A stretch of DNA of 17,049 nucleotides from an uncultured Prevotellaceae bacterium. GTDB lineage: Bacteria; Bacteroidota; Bacteroidia; Bacteroidales; Bacteroidaceae. The translations under genes were made by a program, and so were the position numbers. Positions 1-8,903 of this stretch are shown here, one piece after another (position 1 is the stretch's first letter; every line of letters begins with the position of its first letter). Location: the NCBI GenBank assembly GCA_937892315.1, contig CALAVF010000302.1, forward strand, positions 1 to 17,049, read 5' to 3'. Under the pieces are notes generated by a model. The model did not search any database. It saw only the letters and a program-made list of their open reading frames with translations, and was not told where the DNA came from.

Positions 1-158
1 TTGCTTTTCTGAACGTTGCAGATTTCTGAAAAGTCTTGCTTCGAGTAGCTTCCGCCGATAGGATAGTAGTAGGAACGGCGGTCGATAGTAAAGCGAGCCT
101 TAACTGGGTATTCTGTCACATCTGAAAAACACACTTTTTTGTTTTGTATTGTGCTCAC
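1..158 (-). CDS. N-terminal part of a possible tyrosine recombinase/integrase (cut by window edge)
   Basis: The minus strand is open from a TAA (rc of 159-161) to the window edge, 52 codons. The translation contains TEYPVKARFTIDRRSYYYP followed by IGGSYSKQDFSEIC, which resembles the N-terminal arm/SAM-like part of Bacteroidales site-specific integrases (short beta strands ending in a YYxPIG-type turn). The catalytic Arg-His-Arg-Tyr part would lie outside the window, so the assignment rests on resemblance alone. No ATG exists between the stop and the conserved part; GTG codons at 156-158, 132-134 and 117-119 are the only candidate starts, and the first lies inside the repeated intergenic sequence. 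It may therefore be a gene whose normal start was lost, or a remnant. It is divergent from metG and could mark the edge of an integrated element. Confidence 0.45.
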   Translation of the reverse strand, partial: MSTIQNKKVCFSDVTEYPVKARFTIDRRSYYYPIGGSYSKQDFSEICNVQKS

Positions 159-397
159 TTATCCGTGCGTTGGCTCCACCGAAGGTGCATACGCACCATA
201 ACATTATTTATTTTCTTTTTCGTTCGACAAAACAAGTAAAAAAGTTTTTTTTCCTTGCTTTTGTGCTCACTTATCCGTACCATTGGCTCCGCCGAAATTA
301 CTCACGTTCGACAATAAAAATGAAAAAAAACACTTTTCATTTTGTATTGTGCTCACTTAATCGTAACTTTGTACCCAAATGTCAAAAAAATCATTGA
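129..397. repeat. Three degenerate copies of a promoter-like intergenic module upstream of metG
   Basis: The 18-mer TTGTGCTCACTTATCCGT occurs at 149-166 and, identically, at 261-278. A third copy at 347-364 differs at two bases. Copies one and two are followed by a GTnC..TTGGCTCCnCCGAA block (about 165-183 and 277-296), while the third continues into TAACTTTG. A second shared word, CGTTCGACAA, occurs at 221-230 and 305-314, before A-rich and then T-rich stretches. The unit is therefore a repeated intergenic cassette of about 80-110 bp rather than a coding sequence. The first two copies have only decayed -7 boxes (for example TACCATTG at 278-285). No convincing ORF occupies 159-397. Confidence 0.7.
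340..371 (+). promoter_or_regulatory. Promoter of metG and probably the whole downstream operon
   Basis: TTTTG at 340-344 is followed after exactly 19 bp by TAACTTTG at 364-371. This fits the Bacteroidota primary sigma factor pattern (TTTG near -33, TAnnTTTG near -7, spacing 19-21). Transcription would start near 378, leaving a 5' leader of about 20 nt before the ATG at 398. It lies within the third copy of the upstream repeat module. Confidence 0.75.
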
Positions 398-2464
398 ATG
401 GAAAAGAAAAATTTTAAGAGAACGACGGTGACGGCGGCTTTGCCGTATGCGAATGGGCCTGTACACATTGGGCACTTGGCTGGTGTGTATGTGCCGGCTG
501 ATATTTATGTGAGATACCTGCGGCTGAAGGGCAGGGAGGTGATGTTTGTGTGTGGCAGCGATGAGCACGGTGTGCCTGTGACGATTCGTGCGAAGAAGGA
601 GGGATGCACGGTGCAGGATGTGGTGGACAGATACCACGGCATCATCAAGAAGTCTTTTGCTGACTTCGGCATCAGTTTCGACATCTACAGCCGCACGACG
701 AGCAAGACGCACCATCAGTTTGCGGCTGACTTCTTCCGCACGCTCTACGACAAGGGCAAGTTTGTGGAACTGACTTCTGAGCAGTTCTACGACGAGGAGA
801 CGAAGCAGTTCCTCACCGACCGCAACATCAAGGGTGAATGTCCTCGCTGCCACAATGAGGGGGCGTATGGTGACCAATGTGAGAAGTGCGGTGCTACCCT
901 TTCGCCCGAGGAACTGATTAACCCCGTGAATGCCATCAACGGCAATCCGTTGGTGAAGCGGGCAACGACGCACTGGTATCTGCCGCTGGATCAATACCAG
1001 GAGTGGCTGGAAGAGTGGATTCTGAAGGAGCATACGGAGTGGCGTAGCAATGTGTATGGCCAGTGCAAGAGTTGGCTGGATGGCGGCTTGAAACCTCGTG
1101 CCGTGACGCGTGACCTCGACTGGGGCATCCCTGTGCCAGTGGAAGGAGCGGAAGGGAAGGTGCTGTATGTGTGGTTTGATGCGCCTATCGGCTACATCAG
1201 CAACACGAAGGAACTCTGTGAGCAAGAGCCTGAGAAGTGGGGCACCTGGCAGAAGTGGTGGCAAGACCCTGAGAGCCGTCTGGTTCACTTCATCGGCAAG
1301 GACAATATCGTCTTCCACTGCATCGTCTTCCCTGCCATGCTGAAGGCACATGGCGACTACGTTTTGGCTGACAACGTGCCTGCCAACGAGTTTCTGAATC
1401 TGGAAGGCAACAAGATTTCTACATCGAAGAATTATGCCGTTTGGCTCAACGAATATCTGGAGGAACTGCCGAATCGTCAGGACGAACTGCGTTATGTGCT
1501 CACAGCCAATGCTCCAGAAACGAAGGACAATGACTTCACTTGGGCTGATTTTCAGGCACGTTGCAACAATGAGTTGGTGGCTGTGTATGGCAACTTTGTG
1601 AACCGTGCCTTACAACTCACGCAGAAATATTATGACGGCATCGTGCCAGCGTGTGGAGAACTGACCGATACCGACAAGGCGGCACTGGCAGAGTTTGCCG
1701 ACGTGAAAAACAAGGTGGAGGCACTCATCGAGGGCTTCAAGTTCCGCGAGGCACAGAAAGAGGCGATGAACTTGGCACGCATCGGTAACAAGTACATTGC
1801 CGACGAAGAGCCTTGGAAGGTGATTAAGACTGACCCAGAGCGTGTGAAGACCATCATCTATATTTCCTTGCAACTGACTGCCAATCTGGCAATTGCCTTT
1901 GAGCCGTTCTTGCCTTTCTCATCGGCAAAACTCCGTGAGATGATTGCCATGGACACGCTCAACTGGGAAGACCTGGGCAAGACCGACCTGCTGCCAGCAG
2001 GCAAGCAACTGGGCAAGCCAAGTTTGCTGTTCTCGAAGATTGAAGACGAGACGATTAAGCAGCAGACGGACAAACTCGAAGCGACCATCAAGGCGAATGA
2101 GGCAGCGAATGCGGAGGTGGCTCCTGTGAAGGATACGATTGCCTTTGATGACTTTGGCAAGTTGGACATCCGTGTGGCAACTGTGCTGGAGTGTGAGCGT
2201 GTGCCCAAGATGAAGAAACTGCTGAAGTTCAAGTTGGACGACGGCACACCGAAGGGTCGCACCATCGTGAGCGGCATTGCTCAGTGGTATGAGCCTGAGC
2301 AGTTGGTGGGCAAGCAGGTGCTCTTCATTGCCAACTTGGCTCCACGTGAGTTCAAGAACGGACTGGTCAGCGAGGGTATGATTCTCTCGGCTGAAAACTG
2401 GGACGGAAGCATCAGCGTGACGACGGTGGAAAAGCCCGTGAAGGGTGGAAGTCTGGTGTGTTGA
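398..2464 (+). CDS. metG: Methionyl-tRNA synthetase
   Basis: Cytoplasmic class I enzyme that attaches methionine to tRNA(Met) using ATP. The 688-residue product has the HIGH signature at residues 23-26 ([12 protein letters not shown]), a zinc knuckle of four cysteines at 148, 151, 161 and 164 (CPRC..CEKC), and the KMSKS loop in the variant form KISTS at 339-343, a form I also associate with other Bacteroidota MetG. Residues from about 583 to the end form a Trbp111/EMAP-type tRNA-binding domain ([11 protein letters not shown] near the start, [10 protein letters not shown] near the end) that mediates dimerisation in family members. The length is normal for a fused MetG. The ATG at 398 lies about 20 nt after the predicted transcription start. 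The next gene follows after 60 bp, so this housekeeping gene probably leads the surface-glycan operon. Confidence 0.97.
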   Translation: MEKKNFKRTTVTAALPYANGPVHIGHLAGVYVPADIYVRYLRLKGREVMFVCGSDEHGVPVTIRAKKEGCTVQDVVDRYHGIIKKSFADFGISFDIYSRTTSKTHHQFAADFFRTLYDKGKFVELTSEQFYDEETKQFLTDRNIKGECPRCHNEGAYGDQCEKCGATLSPEELINPVNAINGNPLVKRATTHWYLPLDQYQEWLEEWILKEHTEWRSNVYGQCKSWLDGGLKPRAVTRDLDWGIPVPVEGAEGKVLYVWFDAPIGYISNTKELCEQEPEKWGTWQKWWQDPESRLVHFIGKDNIVFHCIVFPAMLKAHGDYVLADNVPANEFLNLEGNKISTSKNYAVWLNEYLEELPNRQDELRYVLTANAPETKDNDFTWADFQARCNNELVAVYGNFVNRALQLTQKYYDGIVPACGELTDTDKAALAEFADVKNKVEALIEGFKFREAQKEAMNLARIGNKYIADEEPWKVIKTDPERVKTIIYISLQLTANLAIAFEPFLPFSSAKLREMIAMDTLNWEDLGKTDLLPAGKQLGKPSLLFSKIEDETIKQQTDKLEATIKANEAANAEVAPVKDTIAFDDFGKLDIRVATVLECERVPKMKKLLKFKLDDGTPKGRTIVSGIAQWYEPEQLVGKQVLFIANLAPREFKNGLVSEGMILSAENWDGSISVTTVEKPVKGGSLVC

Positions 2465-2470
2465 TAAAGA

Positions 2471-2498
2471 CCCCCTTCGGTTCCCTCTGTTGAGGGGG
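2471..2498 (+). other. GC-rich intercistronic hairpin between metG and the phosphoesterase gene
   Basis: CCCCCT at 2471-2476 can pair with AGGGGG at 2493-2498. A competing smaller hairpin is CCCTC-TGTT-GAGGG (2483-2496). No T-run follows, so an intrinsic terminator is unlikely. It could act in RNA processing or partial attenuation between metG and the rest of the operon. The 60-bp gap shows no TAnnTTTG box. Confidence 0.4.
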
Positions 2499-2524
2499 GA
2501 AGAGCCATTCGGGGAGTGTGAAGA

Positions 2525-3877
2525 ATGATATGTAAAGTATTGATAGCATGTACAGTGCTGGTGATTGGAGCCGTGGCATTCTGGTGTTGCAGCCGTTGGG
2601 ATGTTTGGTTCCATAATCCGGAGGAAGGGGCGTATCAGGCTCCGAATGTGCCCACACGGGTGCTGCTGACATTTGGTGATGCAGACGGGATGAGCCGCAA
2701 TCTGAGTTGGATGTGCGGCGATGAAGTGCGTAGTGCATCTGTGGAACTGGTGGATGTGGAAGGCGGACGGACCGAGCATGTGGATGTTGCGGGTGAGGTG
2801 TTTGAGTCGCGTGCAGGCAAGGCGGCATATTATGTGGCACGCCTGCGTGACCTGAAGCCTGGGCATTATTACCGTTACCGTGTGTGGACGGGTGATGAGG
2901 CCTCCGAATGGTACACCTTCTTTGTGCAGGATGCCTCCAAGGGTGATGTCTCGTTTCTCTACATGGGTGACATTCAGGACAGCATCGGCGGCATCGCCAA
3001 CCAGTTGCTGAGAGCAGCCTTCAGACGGAATCCCGATGCCGAGTTCTTCGTGTGTGGTGGAGACTTGACGGAGCGACCGACTGATGCTTATTGGGGCGAG
3101 ACCTTCGAGAGTCTTGACTCGGTGGGGCAGACGGTGCCTGTGCTGACGGTGACGGGCAATCACGACTATCTGAAAGGGGTGCTGATGAAGTTGGAACGCC
3201 GCTTCTCGTTGGTGCATTCCTACTTTCTCGACTCGATGGTGGGTGAGAATCAGGTGTTTACCGTGTGCTATAAGGATTTGCAACTTTTCTGTTTGGATAG
3301 CAACCGCGAACTGCCGTATCTGTGGGAGCAGCGTAAGTGGCTGGAAGAACAATTGCAGGCGAGTCGGGCAAAGTGGAAGATTGTGGTGCTGCACCATCCG
3401 CTCTATTCCATCAAGGGAAGCATGAACAACCTGATTCAGCGGTGGATGTTCGACGGACTCATCAGAGAGCATGGTGTGGATGTGGTGCTGCAAGGACATG
3501 AACACGCATACGCACGCATGACTCATCATGAGGCAGACAGCACAGCGACCACACCTGTTTATACGGTGAGCCATTGTTCCCCCAAGAACTATCGCATTGA
3601 GTTCAACGAGCGTTTTGACAAGTTCGGTTCGGGCAGCCGGTATTACCAGAAGGTGCGGACAAGTGGCGACACGCTCTTCCTGTCGGCTACGGATGCCCAT
3701 ACAGGGACGTGTTACGATTCGCTTTTTATCGTCAAGAAGAAAGAGGAGACTCGCTTGGTGGATTGTGGAAAGGAGATTCCGGAGGTCATCACCTTTACGC
3801 CAAACCCCAACAGCAAAAAGGATGCCGCCTTTGCCGAACGCATCAGAGCCTATAAACAAAGACGCAATATCAAATAA
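2525..3877 (+). CDS. Membrane-anchored calcineurin-like/purple-acid-phosphatase-type phosphoesterase
   Basis: A 450-residue metallophosphoesterase. Residues 4-20 are a hydrophobic N-terminal segment without a clear cleavage site or lipobox, so a signal anchor placing the enzyme outside the inner membrane is likely. Residues about 40-135 look like the fibronectin-III-type domain found at the N-terminus of purple acid phosphatases (ending KPGHYYRYRVW). The catalytic domain shows the metallophosphatase motif series: GDIQDS at 148-153 (Asp149), GGD at 178-180, GNHD at 211-214, HHP at 290-292 and GHEHAYAR at 324-331. The first motif is DxQ rather than DxH, which favours the purple-acid-phosphatase side of the superfamily. 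The substrate cannot be told; its place before an LtaS-like enzyme suggests turnover of a phosphate ester in the envelope. The gap to the next gene is 18 bp. Confidence 0.87.
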   Translation: MICKVLIACTVLVIGAVAFWCCSRWDVWFHNPEEGAYQAPNVPTRVLLTFGDADGMSRNLSWMCGDEVRSASVELVDVEGGRTEHVDVAGEVFESRAGKAAYYVARLRDLKPGHYYRYRVWTGDEASEWYTFFVQDASKGDVSFLYMGDIQDSIGGIANQLLRAAFRRNPDAEFFVCGGDLTERPTDAYWGETFESLDSVGQTVPVLTVTGNHDYLKGVLMKLERRFSLVHSYFLDSMVGENQVFTVCYKDLQLFCLDSNRELPYLWEQRKWLEEQLQASRAKWKIVVLHHPLYSIKGSMNNLIQRWMFDGLIREHGVDVVLQGHEHAYARMTHHEADSTATTPVYTVSHCSPKNYRIEFNERFDKFGSGSRYYQKVRTSGDTLFLSATDAHTGTCYDSLFIVKKKEETRLVDCGKEIPEVITFTPNPNSKKDAAFAERIRAYKQRRNIK

Positions 3878-3895
3878 CCATCAAACAACGACACA

Positions 3896-5929
3896 ATGAG
3901 ACGCATACAGTTGCAAAAGTCTTTTCTCTCAAGCCCCATTGCGTTTATCTGCAATTTGGTGCTGGTATATATCGTGTATGGCATCTGTCGCCTTGCCTAT
4001 CTGTTGGAAAACTGGTCGGTGCTCTCCGAAGGTTTTGACACGCTCTCTTTCTGGGAAGCCTTCAAGGGGTGCTGGATGTTTGACACCTCTGCCATTCTCT
4101 ACACGAATGTGCTGTATGCCATTTTGATGCTCATCCCCCTGCATTGGAAAGAAAAAGATGGATGGCAGTTGATGGCCAAATGGGTGTATGTGGTGGTGAA
4201 CGCTGTGTGTGTGGTCGCCAATCTTGTAGATGCTGTCTATTTCCAATATACGGGTCGCAGAACCACTTCTTCCGTCTTTCAGGAGTTCAGCCATGAGGGA
4301 AACATTGGCGATGTGATGGGTGTGGAATTGTTGCGTCATTGGTATCTGGTGTTGGTGGGTGTTGTGTTGATTGCAGGGCTGATTGTCTTGTATGCGAGAC
4401 CCAAAGGTGAGTTTCACCTACGCATGTTGAAAGACAAACTCCTGTACTATCTCATTCAGTTGGTTTGCTTCGGCTTGTATATCCCCATTACCGTTGCCGG
4501 TATGCGTGGAGGTGCCACAACGGCAGTGCGTCCCATCACCATCAGCAATGCCAATCAGTATGTGAATAGACCGGCGGAGGCGGCATTGATTCTCAACACA
4601 CCGTTTTCGATGATTCGTACCATCAACAAGAATGTGTTTGCCGACCCTCTGTATTTTTCCCGTGAAGAACTGGACACCATCTATAGCCCCATTCATCAAC
4701 CGGCAGACAGTGTGATGACGCTGCCTGACAGTGTGATGGTGGCGACGGGCGACCTCGGCATGAGGAAAAAGAATGTGGTGGTGTTCATCATGGAGAGTTA
4801 CGGGAAAGAGTATATCGGTGCTTACAATCAACACTTGGATGGGGGAACCTATAAGGGTTATGCTCCTTTCACCGATTCCCTCATCAGTCGTTCGCTGACG
4901 TTTGACTATTCTTTTGCCAACGGCAGAAAGAGTATCGATGGTATGCCTTCCATTTTGTCCAGCATTCCACGTTTTATCGAGCCATTCTTCCTGATGCCTG
5001 CCTCCATGAATGAAGTGAGCGGATTGGCTGGCGAGTTAGGAAAAGTGGGTTATGAATCGGCATTCTTCCACGGGGCAGAAAATGGCTCGATGGGTTTTGA
5101 GGCATTTGCCAAGGCGACGGGTTACCAGAAGTATCTTGGCAGGACAGAATACAACCAAGACAAGCGTTTCAATGGCGATAAGGATTTTGACGGCATGTGG
5201 GCCATCTGGGACGAGGAGTTCTTGCAGTTCTATGCCTTGAAGATGGGTGAGATGAAGGAGCCTTTCATCACGTCGGTTTTCACGGCAAGTTCACATCATC
5301 CGTATGTGGTGCCAGAGCGTTACAAGGACATCTACAAAGATGAGCCAGGCGATGATAACATCATGCACAAGTGTATCCGATATGTGGATCATGCCTTGCG
5401 TCTCTTCTTCGAAACGGCAGAGAAACAGCCGTGGTACAAGAACACCATCTTTGTGCTCACCGCCGACCATACGAATTTGACTTCTCGACCAGAGTACCAG
5501 ACCGAACTGGGTGTGTGCAGTGTTCCTCTGTTGATTTTTGACCCTTCGGGCGAGATTCGTCCTGAACGTCGTCATTGTATTGCTCAGCAAATTGACATCA
5601 TGCCGACCATTTTGGGCTATCTCAGATATGACAAGCCATACGTCGCTTTCGGTCAAGACCTGTTCAGCACAGCCGACGAAGATACGTGGGCTGTGACGAA
5701 CAACAACGGATTGTACCACTATGTGAAAGGTGATTATGTGCTGCTTTTCACGGAGAGCGGGCAGACCAAAGCCATTTATAACTATAAGGAGGATTGGTTC
5801 CTGAAGAAAAACCTCTTGGGTAAGACCGGACAGGTGGAGAAGCAGATGGAGCGAGAGGTGAAGGGACTGATTCAGTCGTACATGGAACGCATGACCGAAG
5901 ACCGCCTGACGATGAAGACTTCTAAATAA
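3896..5929 (+). CDS. LtaS/sulfatase-fold membrane phosphotransferase
   Basis: A 677-residue protein of the alkaline phosphatase superfamily with LTA-synthase-like layout. About five hydrophobic segments occupy residues 14-36, 63-82, 95-115, 148-166 and 183-202, followed by a long extracytoplasmic catalytic domain. Visible active-site candidates are Glu300 in FIMESYGKE (metal ligand), Ser346 in GRKSIDGMPS (in the position of the Thr nucleophile of LtaS, also in the local context where sulfatases carry Ser/Cys), His467-His468 in TASSHHPY, and Asp524-His525 in LTADHTN. Family members transfer phosphoglycerol or phosphoethanolamine from lipids to glycans or lipids, or act as sulfatases. The short KSIDG context and the membrane domain favour transferase activity here, which is inference. 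The gene is followed after 12 bp by the first acyltransferase paralog. Confidence 0.85.
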   Translation: MRRIQLQKSFLSSPIAFICNLVLVYIVYGICRLAYLLENWSVLSEGFDTLSFWEAFKGCWMFDTSAILYTNVLYAILMLIPLHWKEKDGWQLMAKWVYVVVNAVCVVANLVDAVYFQYTGRRTTSSVFQEFSHEGNIGDVMGVELLRHWYLVLVGVVLIAGLIVLYARPKGEFHLRMLKDKLLYYLIQLVCFGLYIPITVAGMRGGATTAVRPITISNANQYVNRPAEAALILNTPFSMIRTINKNVFADPLYFSREELDTIYSPIHQPADSVMTLPDSVMVATGDLGMRKKNVVVFIMESYGKEYIGAYNQHLDGGTYKGYAPFTDSLISRSLTFDYSFANGRKSIDGMPSILSSIPRFIEPFFLMPASMNEVSGLAGELGKVGYESAFFHGAENGSMGFEAFAKATGYQKYLGRTEYNQDKRFNGDKDFDGMWAIWDEEFLQFYALKMGEMKEPFITSVFTASSHHPYVVPERYKDIYKDEPGDDNIMHKCIRYVDHALRLFFETAEKQPWYKNTIFVLTADHTNLTSRPEYQTELGVCSVPLLIFDPSGEIRPERRHCIAQQIDIMPTILGYLRYDKPYVAFGQDLFSTADEDTWAVTNNNGLYHYVKGDYVLLFTESGQTKAIYNYKEDWFLKKNLLGKTGQVEKQMEREVKGLIQSYMERMTEDRLTMKTSK

Positions 5930-5941
5930 ATCCTATCGTGT

Positions 5942-6961
5942 ATGAAAGAGCGTAACCACGCTTTCGACCTCTTGTGCGGACTCTGCATCTTGCGTATGAT
6001 CATGCTTCATGTGATTAGCATGTGTGGCTATCGTAGTGAGTTCTGGTTTGCCAAAGTGATGGCATGGTCGTTCTTTTTCATGTCCTTCTTTTTCTTCAAG
6101 GCGGGCTATTTCAATAAGGGTGTTTCAGGGAAGACTTTGCCCTATCTCAAGGACAGAATCAAGCGTTTGTTGGTTCCCTATTTCGTGTGGGGAGCGATTG
6201 GCAGCATCATCTTTTTCTCTTTCCTGTTCATCTTCCCTGATGATTTCCAACAGTATTACAAGATTCTTCGATGGCAGCACTTGTGGGAAGAGAGCCATTT
6301 CTGGGGGAATCCTCCCGTATGGTTTTTGTTCTCCTTCTTCATGGCGTATGTCGCGGTACACTTTATCAACAAGGTGAAGTATCTGCCTTGGATATCCGTC
6401 ATCTTCCCCTTCATCAGTTATTATCTATGGACGCAGCACAATCCTCTTTGGATGAGTCTCGACAATGTGTTCATGGGCGTGTTCTTCTTCTATTTGGGGA
6501 GAGGATGGCGATGGCTGCAACGTCGAGTGCCCAAAGGGTGGCTTGTCTTGTTGAGTGTCTTGCTGATTGTAGAATTTGTGGTAGGCAATCGGTGGTGGCA
6601 TGGCGAGTATGATATGAGTCTGAACAAGTTTGTCCAGCATCCTTGGGGGGCAGGTGTCAACACCGTGTGTGCTTTGGTCGGCATTTCGGGACTTTTGTTG
6701 GCTTTGCCACTGAGGCGAGTGCCAGTTATTGGCTATATAGGTAAACATTCCATGGTCTATTTTGTGGCACATTATCCACTCATTTTCCTCTATTGTTTCA
6801 CACATCGGGTGTTTCACCACACCGTGGCACATCACTGGGAGGATTTCATCCTGATGATGGCATTTGTGCTCATCACCTGCACATGGTTGGTGCCTTACGT
6901 GGAAAAAAGATCCTACTTGAGTGGCAGATATAAGAAAAAAGAAGTATATTTGCAACCATGA
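5942..6961 (+). CDS. Acyltransferase-3 family membrane protein, paralog A
   Basis: A 339-residue polytopic protein with about ten hydrophobic segments, of the AT3 (OafA/WecH-like) family that moves acetyl or other acyl groups onto surface sugars. The N-terminus NHAFDLLCGLCILRM aligns with the AT3 start LDxLRGxAxxx. His23 is kept, but the residue 11 before it, normally Arg/Lys of the R/K-X10-H motif, is Cys12. RIKRLLVPYFVWG preserves the second (RxxR) motif. SGF of canonical members is replaced by KAGYFN. It shares these unusual features with two other genes in the operon (6958-7998, 9966-11012). The stop overlaps the next start (ATGA), indicating translational coupling. The acceptor glycan is unknown. 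Confidence 0.85.
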   Translation: MKERNHAFDLLCGLCILRMIMLHVISMCGYRSEFWFAKVMAWSFFFMSFFFFKAGYFNKGVSGKTLPYLKDRIKRLLVPYFVWGAIGSIIFFSFLFIFPDDFQQYYKILRWQHLWEESHFWGNPPVWFLFSFFMAYVAVHFINKVKYLPWISVIFPFISYYLWTQHNPLWMSLDNVFMGVFFFYLGRGWRWLQRRVPKGWLVLLSVLLIVEFVVGNRWWHGEYDMSLNKFVQHPWGAGVNTVCALVGISGLLLALPLRRVPVIGYIGKHSMVYFVAHYPLIFLYCFTHRVFHHTVAHHWEDFILMMAFVLITCTWLVPYVEKRSYLSGRYKKKEVYLQP

Positions 6962-7998
6962 AAGAGCGTAACCATACATTCGATTTTCTCTGCGGCATCT
7001 GTATCATCCGTATGATATGTCTGCACACCATCACCTTCTGTGGCCACAAAGGTGATGACTGGTGGAAGGTCGTGATGGCCTGGTCATTCTTCTTCATGTG
7101 TTTCTTCTTCTTCAAGGCAGGGTATTTCAACAAGACGGTCTCAGGCAACACGAAGGCCTACGTGATAGACAAGGCGAAACGCTTGCTGATTCCATATGTG
7201 GTGTGGGGTACCATCGGTTTTATCATCTACTGCATCTACCTTCCTTTTGAGATAGACCGTTATCACCATCCCATTGAGCCGATGGAATGGAGCCACTTGT
7301 GGCAGACAAGTTCCTTCTGGGGCAATGAGCCCGTTTGGTTCCTGTTCTCGTTCTTTTCTGCCTACGTGTTGGTGCATTTCATCAAGAAGATACACATTGT
7401 CAAGCCCATCTCGGTTTTCCAGACGGTGGTGATACTTGCCTGTCCCTTCATCAGTTATTGGATGTGGACGCTGGACAATCCGCTTCCCATGAGTCTCAGC
7501 AATGTGTTCATGGGTGTGTTCTTCTTCAATCTGGGACGTACATGGCACTGGCTGATTGACCGCATGGGACGAAATGTCACACTCATTGTTTCTTCATTCT
7601 TAATCGTGGCTTTCATCGTGCTCAACATCGTGTGGCACGGCGAGTATGCCATGAGCACCAACCTCTTCCGTGGCAATCCGTGGGCAGCCTTCTTCAACAC
7701 CATGATCATTCTGATTGGCCTGTCTGGATTCCTCATCAAGTTGCCACTCAAGCGTGTGCCTGTTGTCAATTACATCGGACAGCACTCCATGGTCTATTTC
7801 GTTGCCCATTATCCACTCTTGCAGTTTTACCGATTCACTCATATCTCCTTTGGTCATAGCATCTATGGTCATTGGGACGATTTCATTGTCCTGCTCGTCT
7901 TCGTGTTCTCCATCTGCACGTGGCTGGTTCCGTATGTGGAGCGAGTGCCGTGGCTTAGTGGGCGTTTCAAGAAACCTCAGTTAAAAGTTGCTGCATGA
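6958..7998 (+). CDS. Acyltransferase-3 family membrane protein, paralog B
   Basis: A 346-residue multi-pass membrane protein, clearly paralogous to the preceding gene: both begin MKERNH, share the CG.CI.RM core, the FFFFKAGYFNK block and the HSMVYFVAHYPL segment near the end. Cys12 again stands where Arg is expected before His23 (X10 spacing). The second motif is DKAKRLLIPYVVWG. It is closer to the third paralog at 9966 than to its neighbour: both have FNKTVSGNTK, DKAKRLLIPYVVWGTIG and a C-terminal PWLSGR. It starts in an ATGA overlap with the gene before, and its own stop overlaps the ATG of the glycosyltransferase. Probable role: acylation of a surface glycan in the inner membrane. Confidence 0.85.
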   Translation: MKERNHTFDFLCGICIIRMICLHTITFCGHKGDDWWKVVMAWSFFFMCFFFFKAGYFNKTVSGNTKAYVIDKAKRLLIPYVVWGTIGFIIYCIYLPFEIDRYHHPIEPMEWSHLWQTSSFWGNEPVWFLFSFFSAYVLVHFIKKIHIVKPISVFQTVVILACPFISYWMWTLDNPLPMSLSNVFMGVFFFNLGRTWHWLIDRMGRNVTLIVSSFLIVAFIVLNIVWHGEYAMSTNLFRGNPWAAFFNTMIILIGLSGFLIKLPLKRVPVVNYIGQHSMVYFVAHYPLLQFYRFTHISFGHSIYGHWDDFIVLLVFVFSICTWLVPYVERVPWLSGRFKKPQLKVAA

Positions 7999-8903
7999 AC
8001 ATTGCCTATCTCATCTCTGCCCATACCGATGCCCCTCAACTGAAGCGGTTGATAGAGGCACTTCATCCCGATGCCCACTTCTTTGTCCATATCGACAAGA
8101 AGTCGGACATGATGCCTTTCACCACGCTCATCCGTCAAGAGAACGTGCATTTTTTGTCCGACCGCATCAATGTGCGATGGGGTACCATCCTTGAGGTTGA
8201 CTATCAGATGGCACTCATCAAAGCCGCCATTGACTTTCCCGTTCCTTTCGACCGCATCTTCTTCCTCTCGGGCATGGATTATCCTTTGTGGAGCAATGAA
8301 CGCATCACGGCATGGCTGGAGGAACAGCGTGGCAAGGAATTTCTTTGTGGCATCTGCATGGACACCGACGCTATCAATCCGCAGCAACGGGACCTCTATC
8401 AATGGTCTCGCCCATTCTTCCACATCGGAGCCTTGAACAATCAATGGAATCAGCGTTTGAGCATCCTTTGCCGAAAAACGAAAGCCCTATTGGGGATGCG
8501 GAAGAAACTTCACTTCACGGTGGATGGCAGGACGTGGCATCTCTATAAAGGTTCGGCTTGGTGGTGCATCTCTCAAGATTTGGCATCTTATATATATAAT
8601 ATGTACGTGTGTAAGCCTGAGATTCGCTGTTACTTCGTCGATTCCTTCGGTCAGGCAGAAACCATCATCCAGACCATCGCCTTCAACACGCCTGAGTGGG
8701 CATCAAAGTGTCTCTTGGTGGAAGGTGCCTACCCTGGTTTGGCGGCATTGACCCCTCTTCATTTCATCATTTATGAGCCTGTCATCAAGGTGATGGACGA
8801 AATGGATTACGGCACCTTGATGACAAGCGGTCGGATGTTCACCCGAAAACTCATCAGTGGCAAAAGTGACAAACTTGTAGAACGACTCCATGGAAGAAAA
8901 TAA
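7995..8903 (+). CDS. GT14-type glycosyltransferase (core-2/I-branching family)
   Basis: A 302-residue cytosolic-looking protein with the bacterial beta-1,6-N-acetylglucosaminyltransferase-like pattern: MNIAYLISAHTDAPQLKRLI at the start, VHIDKKS at 31-37, VRWGT at 60-64, FFLSGMDYPLWS at 89-100, and YKGSAWWCIS at 184-193. Glu222 in QAETIIQTI corresponds by position to the catalytic Glu in the DExxxQT motif of the family, though the preceding Asp is Ala here. Eukaryotic members add GlcNAc in branching reactions; bacterial members are mostly uncharacterised, so donor and acceptor are open. It is the only glycosyltransferase inside the AT3 cluster, translationally coupled on both sides (4-bp overlap upstream, 14-bp overlap downstream), suggesting it makes the branch that the acyltransferases modify. 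Confidence 0.85.
   Translation: MNIAYLISAHTDAPQLKRLIEALHPDAHFFVHIDKKSDMMPFTTLIRQENVHFLSDRINVRWGTILEVDYQMALIKAAIDFPVPFDRIFFLSGMDYPLWSNERITAWLEEQRGKEFLCGICMDTDAINPQQRDLYQWSRPFFHIGALNNQWNQRLSILCRKTKALLGMRKKLHFTVDGRTWHLYKGSAWWCISQDLASYIYNMYVCKPEIRCYFVDSFGQAETIIQTIAFNTPEWASKCLLVEGAYPGLAALTPLHFIIYEPVIKVMDEMDYGTLMTSGRMFTRKLISGKSDKLVERLHGRK

Noticed and set aside
149..397. An 82-codon plus-strand frame before metG
   Set aside because: It lies in the repeat module and overlaps the metG promoter; its composition is that of AT-rich non-coding DNA.
353..1351. A 332-codon minus-strand frame opposite the start of metG
   Set aside because: Antisense to an unmistakable metG, with no promoter and no recognisable domain.
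2471..2498. Intrinsic terminator after metG
   Set aside because: The short GC stem has no following T-run and the next gene begins within 30 bp without its own promoter.
1919..3859. A 646-codon open frame on the minus strand, antisense to metG and the phosphoesterase gene
   Set aside because: It crosses two well-supported genes on the other strand, its translation is rich in His, Gln and Cys with no family motif, and such long antisense frames arise from codon bias.
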